From a virus, in IMG/VR virus record IMGVR_UViG_3300034073_001486, positions 1 through 59,356 of that record: a DNA stretch of 59,356 nt, one strand, 5' to 3'. The notes under the pieces are model-generated. The model made no database searches and was not told where the DNA came from. It saw only the letters and a program-made list of their open reading frames with translations. The position numbers were made by a program, and so were the translations under genes. How positions within the stretch are numbered: the first letter of the stretch is position 1; every line of letters begins with the position of its first letter. Shown piece by piece: positions 37,656-43,691 of this stretch.

Positions 37656-37801
37656 CATTTCGTTGCCATCATCCACATGCCCACATTTGCAGCAGCGTAT
37701 GCCCAATATGTAATCAGCATCGGAATGTTACCTTTGAAGCCTTGCTCAATCGCCACATAGGCGTAGATCAGGCCGGTCACAATGATCAGGTGGCCGCTCA
37801 T
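37655..37801 (-). CDS. Conserved small membrane protein (48 aa)
   Basis: GGGAGGGAAGTCT precedes the ATG. MSGHLIIVTGLIYAYVAIEQ, GFKGNIPMLITYWAYAAANV, GMWMMATK: two transmembrane helices with the Y(A)xVAxxQxxKGN...YxxYAxANVGL pattern that I know from many phages of diverse hosts. Function unknown. Confidence 0.7.
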   Translation of the reverse strand: MSGHLIIVTGLIYAYVAIEQGFKGNIPMLITYWAYAAANVGMWMMATK

Positions 37802-37878
37802 AGACTTCCCTCCCACAATAGGATCGCAGCCATGATCACGCACCACACACACGTCAGGAAACCGGCCTCGTCAGTCAC
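37798..37878 (-). CDS. Tiny membrane peptide (26 aa)
   Basis: GTG start after GGGGTGAAGC; the TGA overlaps the next ATG as ATGA. The product TDEAGFLTCVWCVIMAAILL, WEGSL is one hydrophobic helix with two Cys. Support comes from the coupling and composition only. Confidence 0.4.
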   Translation of the reverse strand: MTDEAGFLTCVWCVIMAAILLWEGSL

Positions 37879-37881
37879 GCT

Positions 37882-38514
37882 TCACCCCATGTGCTTTCTA
37901 GCTTTTGGCGGAGCCTTCGCAGCTCTACCTCCAGCATCTGGATTTGTTTTCGCAACGTATCGTTCTCGCTCTTCAGTCGCTCCGCCTCCGGAGACGAAGC
38001 CGTCTGTGTTTCCATCTACCAAGTCCAAGTAATGTTGCGGGTATAACAATTGTATTAACTGACCGGCCGGTCGCAGGGCAGACTTCGGAGCGACCAGTAC
38101 CGGAACCTCATGCCCCCTGCCACGGTCAAACGTAACGCTCTCCGTCCATTTCTCGTCGCGATCAAGAACAGTGAGCCAGACCCACGCCTTCGTCGGCTTC
38201 GACCGATAGATGTAAATGAGGTTGGTGTAGGACTCCATCCCCATTCCACGGAGATCATCGACGAAGACAGTCTCGTACGGGTAGCTGTCAGGGTCTGTGA
38301 ACGAGAGTGATCGTTCCTTAATCTCAATGGCAAATAGCCCGACAGCATCAGGGGTCTCAACATGTCCGGTTTTCCTGCAATGGTTCTTGACAACAATCTT
38401 TCGTCCATGGCCGACAGATGCGCCGGCGAGCCGCAGTTCTTCGACTACAGCCCGCTCGGCGTTCTGTCCGGACTTAAGGGCTGATTGAAATGAACGTGCC
38501 AACGCGACCTCCAT
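37882..38514 (-). CDS. PD-(D/E)xK nuclease-like protein (210 aa)
   Basis: Core: QNAERAVVEELRLAGASVGH, VETPDAVGLFAIEIKERSLS, then YETVFVDDLRGMG and KAWVWLTVLDRDEKWTE. Glu in AERAVVEEL, Asp of TPDAV and EIK give the restriction-like catalytic set. The start may instead be TTG two codons later behind GGAGG. The C-terminal 50 residues are Ala/Lys rich and disordered. Possible roles: repair or a dedicated nuclease of the recombination block. Confidence 0.65.
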   Translation of the reverse strand: MEVALARSFQSALKSGQNAERAVVEELRLAGASVGHGRKIVVKNHCRKTGHVETPDAVGLFAIEIKERSLSFTDPDSYPYETVFVDDLRGMGMESYTNLIYIYRSKPTKAWVWLTVLDRDEKWTESVTFDRGRGHEVPVLVAPKSALRPAGQLIQLLYPQHYLDLVDGNTDGFVSGGGATEERERYVAKTNPDAGGRAAKAPPKARKHMG

Positions 38515-38992
38515 GAAAGTAAAACTGCGGCGGCGTCCATGCCTCGGGCCCAGGGAACGGGCGCTCCTCCTGCTCCCGGATGGCCTTGCACCGCTCGCGG
38601 ATCTCCTCGGGAGTCGGATCATCCGGCTCCCATTCATCTGCCACCCAGGCCACGTCGGCCGGGATGAATTCGTTCCTAGCGATTTCGTCTCCGTACTTAC
38701 GCACGTTGGTGGCCCAGCCTGTCGGCCGGTTGAACCAGCGGGCGATGTCCTCGTCACTCAGGTCTGGTGCCTGCATGACGATCAGGGCCAACCGCTCTGG
38801 GCTCGGCACCCCGCCAAACGTGCTGAGTATTCGCGCCACCGATGCCACTTGCCGGCGGGTGAACCCAAGCGACTGGGCCACCCTCTTTGGGATTTCTCCG
38901 TTGACCAGCACCCGGCGATGAATCTCTTCGGCCAAGACCAAAGCACTTCCGCACATAGTTCCAACAGCCTCGGAACCATCCAACTGTCTCAT
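38474..38992 (-). CDS. HTH DNA-binding protein (172 aa)
   Basis: GGAGGAGGACACAC precedes ATG 38992. Two helix-turn-helix-like segments are visible: IHRRVLVNGEIPKRVAQSLG, FTRRQVASVAR (residues 25-55), and LSDEDIARWFNRPTGWATNV (residues 80-105), followed by ARNEFIPADVAWVADEWEPD. The second motif (SDEDIAxWFxRPxxWAxxVR) is common in phage regulators. It is the best candidate for a repressor or replication initiator in this genome. Confidence 0.65.
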   Translation of the reverse strand: MRQLDGSEAVGTMCGSALVLAEEIHRRVLVNGEIPKRVAQSLGFTRRQVASVARILSTFGGVPSPERLALIVMQAPDLSDEDIARWFNRPTGWATNVRKYGDEIARNEFIPADVAWVADEWEPDDPTPEEIRERCKAIREQEERPFPGPEAWTPPQFYFHGGRVGTFISISP

Positions 38993-39107
38993 GTGTGTCC
39001 TCCTCCGTGTGTTCCCTTGGCGGGAATGCGTGTTCCACATCAAACCTCCACAACACCTCCTGCACGGTCTCGGCCGTCAGGAGATCAGCCTGCTCTTGTT
39101 CGTTCAT
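38754..39107 (-). CDS. Small protein whose 3' part overlaps the HTH gene (117 aa)
   Basis: GAGGAGAC precedes ATG 39107. The first 38 residues (MNEQEQADLLTAETVQEVLW, RFDVEHAFPPREHTEED) look like a real small helical protein. After that the frame stays open for 79 codons through the HTH gene without a stop, and the sequence looks random. Either a long overlap exists or a stop was lost by an indel. Confidence 0.45.
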   Translation of the reverse strand: MNEQEQADLLTAETVQEVLWRFDVEHAFPPREHTEEDTHETVGWFRGCWNYVRKCFGLGRRDSSPGAGQRRNPKEGGPVAWVHPPASGIGGANTQHVWRGAEPRAVGPDRHAGTRPE

Positions 39108-40122
39108 GTCTCCTCGCCAGCTCCTTTCTGAACAGATCCCGAATCCACGGCGTGCCAACGCTCTCCGACCCCCAACGCAGATAGCCGAATGGAAGCTCGC
39201 TCATTTTCTTGCCGGCGTACTTGCCGCGCAGAGGATTCATGTACGTGCCGACCGGACGGCGACCACGGAATGTCACATCGACCTCACGCCCGGACACCGA
39301 GCCCGTGGCTCGGCCAATGGTCTGCTTTCGCATCTCCTCCAGGGCCTTGGCGGTTGCGACTTTCTCGGCCTCCTTGGCGGCAAGCTCGGCCAACTCCTCG
39401 GGAGTCAGCGGCCGGTTCTCCTGCCGAGCCTTAAGCATCACCTCACGCTTCACGGCTGGCTCCATCTGGACGAACATGTCCACCGATGTAACAAGCGTGT
39501 GTTCCTGCGAGGCGGGGGTACAGTCGACGATTTTGAAGTGCGGCTTGGCACTGGCCAGCCGAGCGGCTCGGCGGGTTTCGATAGTCGACCCGGAGAAGTC
39601 GACCACGCCCGGGAGAGGCCGAGCCGCTCGGCCCCAGCACTGGAGAGCGAACGCCCGCGAACGAGTGGGCCTCGCCATGATCAGCGTTTGGGTCGGCGGA
39701 AAATCAAATCCAATAGCACAGACGGCCACGTTACAAAGCACCTTCGCCTCGCCAGCCTTGAACGCCCGCAGATTCTCGCGCCGCTCCTCCTCGTCTTGTT
39801 TGCCGTACACGTAGGTCGCCGGGATGCCGTAATTGTTTGTGAGGTAGTGGGCGTACGCCTTCGCCCCGTCGACGCTCGCTGCGAATAGCACGGTTGGCCC
39901 TTCCATCTTCTCGGTTGTGATCACGCACACCCGGTGCTTGGTGGCCTCTTTGTTCAGTTCCATCTGAAGTTGCTTGGTCACAAAGTCGCCGCCCTTCACA
40001 TCGACACCGCTGATGTCCATCGAATCGACGCGGGCTAGTTCACAAACAGGGGGCACGGCCCACTCGTTGTCGATGGCCCAGGCAAGGTCGAATCCTCCGA
40101 CGAATCGTTCGTAGAACTGCAT
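39085..40122 (-). CDS. SF2 helicase, C-terminal half in a separate frame (345 aa)
   Basis: ATG 40122 has AGGAGGGAGC before it. MQFYERFVGGFDLAWAIDNE continues the helicase directly from the other ORF. It holds the second RecA domain: PTVLFAASVDGAKAYAHYLT, AKVLCNVAVCAIGFDFPPTQ, TRSRAFALQCWGRAARPLPG (motif VI, QxxGRxxR). A long Glu/Lys helix and a basic domain follow (GRATGSVSGREVDVTFRG). It overlaps the N-terminal half by 88 bases in the -1 frame. Confidence 0.8.
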   Translation of the reverse strand: MQFYERFVGGFDLAWAIDNEWAVPPVCELARVDSMDISGVDVKGGDFVTKQLQMELNKEATKHRVCVITTEKMEGPTVLFAASVDGAKAYAHYLTNNYGIPATYVYGKQDEEERRENLRAFKAGEAKVLCNVAVCAIGFDFPPTQTLIMARPTRSRAFALQCWGRAARPLPGVVDFSGSTIETRRAARLASAKPHFKIVDCTPASQEHTLVTSVDMFVQMEPAVKREVMLKARQENRPLTPEELAELAAKEAEKVATAKALEEMRKQTIGRATGSVSGREVDVTFRGRRPVGTYMNPLRGKYAGKKMSELPFGYLRWGSESVGTPWIRDLFRKELARRHERTRAG

Positions 40123-40628
40123 GCTCCCTCCTGCATCATCGCCTTGCCGTCCATCCGAAACGGCGTGGCGGTAAACCCGGCGACCATGGCGCCGTTGTCT
40201 TGAAACCACTGGAGCATCGTCACCACTTGGGGGCTGCACATAGTGTGCGCCTCGTCAACGATCACCAGTTGAAAGTCTTTGAACTTGGTATAGCGGGGCT
40301 TACCGCCACGGCGAGATAGCAGCGTCTGCTTGCTGGCGACTACGATCTTCGGAGAGAACCAGTCATCCTCCTCGCAATGGAAGTCAGCCATCTCCAGGGC
40401 GGGGTCCAGCTCTGTGACCTCGCGCACCTTCTCGGCCGCCTGCCAGACAAGCTCACGCAGCGGGCAGATAATCAATGTACGGCCGTCAATCCGGTCGGCC
40501 AGCGTGCAGAAGATCACGGTCTTCCCGGCGCCGGTGAACAGGCCGTTGAGTGTCGCCTTTACGCCAGCCTGCATGGCGGCGAGGTTCTCTTCGACGACCT
40601 GCGATTGATAGTCTCTGAGTACAACCAT
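40035..40628 (-). CDS. SF2 helicase, N-terminal half (197 aa)
   Basis: MVVLRDYQSQVVEENLAAMQ has the Q-like motif. Walker A is TGAGKT (32-37), motif II is DEAH (125-128) and motif III is TAT (153-155). The helicase sense ends at about residue 168 (RMDGKAMMQEG); the last 29 residues are out-of-frame sequence over the other half. Either two subunits, a programmed -1 shift, or a frameshift mutation or assembly error. Confidence 0.82.
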   Translation of the reverse strand: MVVLRDYQSQVVEENLAAMQAGVKATLNGLFTGAGKTVIFCTLADRIDGRTLIICPLRELVWQAAEKVREVTELDPALEMADFHCEEDDWFSPKIVVASKQTLLSRRGGKPRYTKFKDFQLVIVDEAHTMCSPQVVTMLQWFQDNGAMVAGFTATPFRMDGKAMMQEGACSSTNDSSEDSTLPGPSTTSGPCPLFVN

Positions 40629-40643
40629 GTAACGTCCGTGTGT

Positions 40644-40686
40644 AAAAGAAACCCCCGGGGGGCGCGGAGGGATACCCCCCGGGGGT
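40644..40686 (-). terminator. Rho-independent terminator after the ssb gene
   Basis: ACCCCCGGGGGG (40651-40662) and CCCCCCGGGGGT (40675-40686) form a perfect 12-pair stem; on the minus strand TTCTTTT follows. It would limit transcription of the helicase relative to ssb, ERF and exonuclease. Confidence 0.85.
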
Positions 40687-40701
40687 CGGCGCGCACGTCG
40701 C

Positions 40702-41052
40702 CTAGAAACTCGCGAAATCCATCTCAGGCTCAGATTCTTCTGCCCGAGCCTTTTTCCCGCCGAGCAGTTGGAGCTGCCGAACTTGCAGAACCATCTTGCT
40801 CTTTGGGTTGCCCTCTTTGTCCGTCCAGGACTGTTGCTCCAACTCGCCCTCAACGAGGACGCTCTGGCCCTTGGTCAGGAACGGGAGGACACCCCCGATC
40901 CGCCAATGGTCACAGTCAATGAACAGCACCTTGTCCTTGCGACCGTTGATCGCCACGCTGTAGCGGCCGACCTCGGTCTCACCCACCATCCGCGACTCGG
41001 CGTCCCGGGTGATGTTGCCCACGGCGATGAACTTGTTGAATCCTGCGCTCAT
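40702..41052 (-). CDS. ssb: Single-stranded DNA-binding protein (116 aa)
   Basis: OB-fold pattern: FNKFIAVGNITRDAESRMVG, VGRYSVAING, LFIDCDHWRIGGVLPFLTKG, QSVLVEGELEQQSWTDKEGN. The C terminus MDFASF is a short version of the acidic tip by which SSB recruits partners. It is coupled to the ERF gene, forming a recombination unit. Confidence 0.9.
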   Translation of the reverse strand: MSAGFNKFIAVGNITRDAESRMVGETEVGRYSVAINGRKDKVLFIDCDHWRIGGVLPFLTKGQSVLVEGELEQQSWTDKEGNPKSKMVLQVRQLQLLGGKKARAEESEPEMDFASF

Positions 41053-41705
41053 GCTTCAACCTCCTGCTTCTTGTTCCAGACCCGATCAAACTCACTCTTC
41101 ACCCGGCGATACACCTCGCTGGGAATTTTCTTCTCACGGGCCCGCAGTTCGACGAGAGCCAAGTGCTTGGCCGCTTCGTCCTTGCTGCCCGCCTCGGCCA
41201 CGGCCTTCTTCGCCCCAGCCTCGTACTGCATGTGCTGGGCGTTGCCCTGCTGCACCTGAGCCGCCTGGGCCTTCGGTGTCGCAGAACTCACATCGTTACC
41301 GTCGTCATCGACCTCGCCCGTGAAGCCCCCGGTGAGGGCCATGAGCAGGGTCCGCTTGGCGTAGGTCATCGCAGCCCCGTAGGACTGCATGTCGCCCTTT
41401 GGCATGATCAGTGGCGCTACGCCGCTGATCCATTGACCGGACACATGACGCAGCGTCCCGACAACCACCCACTGGCCATTGACCATGCCCGACCGGAAGT
41501 CCGGAAGGGCGATGCCGTGGCTGGTAAGCGGGCCCCGAAGGGTTGCACAGCACTGGGCGTAGCTGGCGAACTTCGACCGGAAGTGCGGATTGCTGGAGTC
41601 ATACTCCACCACTGCGTACTCCGACTGGGCCTTCGCCAACGCCGCCGTCAACAAATCCGTACTCGGGGAACTACTCGGCCCAAGAATGAAATGACTGTCT
41701 GTCAT
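41049..41705 (-). CDS. ERF-family single-strand annealing protein (218 aa)
   Basis: GGAGGAGGTGG precedes ATG 41705. TDLLTAALAKAQSEYAVVEY, CCATLRGPLTSHGIALPDFR and YGAAMTYAKRTLLMALTGGF, TGEVDDDGND are diagnostic of ERF (P22 Erf-like) annealing proteins. It anneals complementary strands made by the exonuclease encoded next, in a lambda-Red/RecET-like pair for circularisation and recombination. Confidence 0.9.
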   Translation of the reverse strand: MTDSHFILGPSSSPSTDLLTAALAKAQSEYAVVEYDSSNPHFRSKFASYAQCCATLRGPLTSHGIALPDFRSGMVNGQWVVVGTLRHVSGQWISGVAPLIMPKGDMQSYGAAMTYAKRTLLMALTGGFTGEVDDDGNDVSSATPKAQAAQVQQGNAQHMQYEAGAKKAVAEAGSKDEAAKHLALVELRAREKKIPSEVYRRVKSEFDRVWNKKQEVEA

Positions 41706-42553
41706 AGAACCACCTCCTCCTCCTGCTTGCGTGCCCACTGCGGGATGGACAGCTCCGTGATTTCTCCGTGGTCAGCCGGCATGTACTCGCCGGTCAACCG
41801 CCGCAAACGGATCAACTCCAACGTCCGGTCAAGTTGTTTGCCAGCCTCCTCAACAACGTCCAGTGGCAGCCAGAAGGTATGGCAGTCGTATGGCGGGACA
41901 GAGTGGACGAAGACGAACGGCATCCTGTGCCAGTCCAGCCCCACGGCCATGGCACCTCGCACGTATAGCGCCTCTTGCATGGCGTAGCCGTAGTCAAAGA
42001 TGCTGCGATACAACACATCCCAGTTGGCCGAGCTGGTCTTTAAGTCCCACCAGTAGGTCGGCGTGCAGCCGTCTGGCCTGACACGCACTGGATGCCTGTT
42101 GGTCTCAAAGAACACGGACACCTGCGTCTCGGTGGTCTCTTCCACACACTTGCGTGCGGCAGGGCAGGCCAGCAGGTTCTCTGCCATGGTGGCCAGCTTG
42201 AACCGATACTCCTCGTTGCACGGGATCTGGCCGGCGGCAGCCACCTGCTCCTGCCACTCCTTGTAGGCGTTCCCAGCCCGCCTGCCGTCCTTGCCCAGCA
42301 CCGAGTCCGGGGCCACGGCGAGGACTGACTCAACGTCCCGCCCCTCGCACACCTTCATCATCAGCTCGTCAAAGTCCGAGCCCAGGCTGGTGGCACTGTT
42401 TCCGGCAAACAGGCTGTGCCCGTCGTCCATGAACTTCTGTGCAGCACCGCCGTAGCGGTAGACCGACCAGATGAACGACCGTGAGTCAAAATCGTTCTGA
42501 GCGTGGTAGTCGGCGTTGGGCATGCCGACTACCTTCTTTGGCAAACTATCCAT
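41702..42553 (-). CDS. RecE-type PD-(D/E)xK exonuclease (283 aa)
   Basis: GGAGGACTGAACGC precedes the ATG. ADYHAQNDFDSRSFIWSVYR and GSDFDELMMKVCEG start the family pattern; RVRPDGCTPTYWWDLKTSSA supplies the D...DxK active site and FDYGYAMQEALYV the QxxxY motif of motif IV. Expected to be a double-strand 5'-3' exonuclease working with ERF and SSB. First gene behind the tRNA-derived promoter. Confidence 0.85.
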   Translation of the reverse strand: MDSLPKKVVGMPNADYHAQNDFDSRSFIWSVYRYGGAAQKFMDDGHSLFAGNSATSLGSDFDELMMKVCEGRDVESVLAVAPDSVLGKDGRRAGNAYKEWQEQVAAAGQIPCNEEYRFKLATMAENLLACPAARKCVEETTETQVSVFFETNRHPVRVRPDGCTPTYWWDLKTSSANWDVLYRSIFDYGYAMQEALYVRGAMAVGLDWHRMPFVFVHSVPPYDCHTFWLPLDVVEEAGKQLDRTLELIRLRRLTGEYMPADHGEITELSIPQWARKQEEEVVL

Positions 42554-42739
42554 GCGTTCAGTCCTCCGTGTGAAAAGCCCCCTCCGTGGGGCAGCTACCG
42601 TCCGTTGGTCGAAGAGCGATCTCAGCCAACTGTCCGAGCAGGCCGGAGATCAGGGCGCACAGGGGCCACCGCAGAAAGACGAAGCACCCAAAGACCGTCA
42701 CCCAGACGATCCGGATAATTGGCCAAGCCAGCCCAGAGG
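42554..42739 (-). other. Non-coding leader between tRNA remnant and exonuclease
   Basis: About 185 bases with no supported gene. A minus-strand frame runs through but its peptide begins APLAQLDREASAP, the familiar false translation of a tRNA. GGGTGC at about 42684-42689 could pair with the tRNA acceptor 5' strand, but no T-arm is present. Confidence 0.5.
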
Positions 42740-42776
42740 GGGCAGACGCTTCCCTATCCAATTGAGCTAGGGGTGC
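42740..42776 (-). other. tRNA 5' half, candidate attachment site
   Basis: The minus strand reads GCACCCC (acceptor), TA, GCTC (D stem), AATTGGATA (D loop), then GGG and AGCGTCTGCC. The first 25 bases fit an Arg-type tRNA very well, but the anticodon stem decays and no GGTTCGA T-arm follows. A tRNA part beside a tyrosine integrase is typical of attP. Confidence 0.6.
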
Positions 42777-42785
42777 GTTGGTTGG

Positions 42786-42813
42786 ATTGTAGCAGTTTTT
42801 CATGGCTGTCCAA
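42786..42813 (-). promoter_or_regulatory. Promoter in front of the tRNA half and recombination operon
   Basis: On the minus strand TTGGAC (42808-42813), 16 bases, TACAAT (42786-42791), with the tRNA 5' end nine bases after the -10 box, the normal geometry of a tRNA promoter. It could now drive exonuclease, ERF and ssb. Confidence 0.65.
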
Positions 42814-42863
42814 CCGTGCCGATCCCCGCTGGAGCGTGGCTGACTCACCGAAGAGGGGCCACC

Positions 42864-43691
42864 ATGAAGATGACAGAACTTGCCAAACGGTACGCCAACC
42901 GCGTAGGGGCCGCACCCAGCTACCTGGAGCAGCTCTTGGTGCTGACCAAGCGGCTGGACTGGCAGGCCGAGGATATGACTCCCGACCTGATCGACGCCTA
43001 CTTGACCGAGTCCCTTCGACACTTGGCCTCCTCCACTGTCGACAACCACCGCCGCATGCTGCGTTCGCTACTCGCCTTCGCGGCCGAGGAGCGTTTGGTG
43101 GCCAAGAGTATACTCCGTCCTTTGAGGCGTGTCAAGCGAAATCCGCCGAGCCCGCGCGCTTGGAGTCATGCCGAGATCATCAAACTCCTTGAGGCGTGCG
43201 ATGGGCTGCCGGGCCGCACGCTTAAATGCGCGCTGGCTACGTTGATGCCCGCGTGGATACTGGCCGCCTACTCCACCGGCCTGCGATTGAACGACCTGCT
43301 TGCGATCCGGCATGACGACCTCCGTGGCAATCGGATGATGATCCGCCAACAGAAAACCAGCGAGCCGCACATTGTCTTCTTGGATGACAACGCACTCGCC
43401 GCAATCCGCAAACTCCCCGCGTGCGGGCCACGCATCTTCGGGGACTTGGTCGGCAGGTCACGCATCTTAGTGGCGATGCGGAAACTGGTCAAGCGTGCAG
43501 GTCTGAACGGCAGTACAAAGTATTTGAGACGCAGCGGAGCGACTTACTGTGAGGTCCATGGAATTGATGCCAGTCATCACCTCGGGCATTTGTCGCCCGG
43601 GATGAAAAAGTTCTATGTCGACAGGCTCTTGCTGGCCGAGGAGAGGCCGCCACAGCCCGTGGTTCCGCCGATCCCGCTTAGAGCTGGTTGA
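42864..43691 (+). CDS. int: Tyrosine integrase (275 aa)
   Basis: GAGGGGCCACC precedes ATG 42864. N-terminal SAM-like core-binding part (SYLEQLLVLTKRLDWQAEDM, LASSTVDNHRRMLRSLLAFA). Catalytic part: Arg141 in YSTGLRLNDLLAI, Lys164 in RQQKTSEPH, Arg222 in KYLRRSGATY, His242 in HLGHLSPGMKKFYVD, Tyr251 nucleophile. The first His of HxLR is Lys. Short integrase without an arm-binding domain. It lies next to the tRNA half, so it probably recombines there. Confidence 0.9.
   Translation: MKMTELAKRYANRVGAAPSYLEQLLVLTKRLDWQAEDMTPDLIDAYLTESLRHLASSTVDNHRRMLRSLLAFAAEERLVAKSILRPLRRVKRNPPSPRAWSHAEIIKLLEACDGLPGRTLKCALATLMPAWILAAYSTGLRLNDLLAIRHDDLRGNRMMIRQQKTSEPHIVFLDDNALAAIRKLPACGPRIFGDLVGRSRILVAMRKLVKRAGLNGSTKYLRRSGATYCEVHGIDASHHLGHLSPGMKKFYVDRLLLAEERPPQPVVPPIPLRAG

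Noticed and set aside
42558-43049. Minus-strand ORF of 163 codons near the integrase
   Set aside because: It overlaps the integrase antisense, and its middle (APLAQLDREASAP) is the well-known false translation of a tRNA gene.
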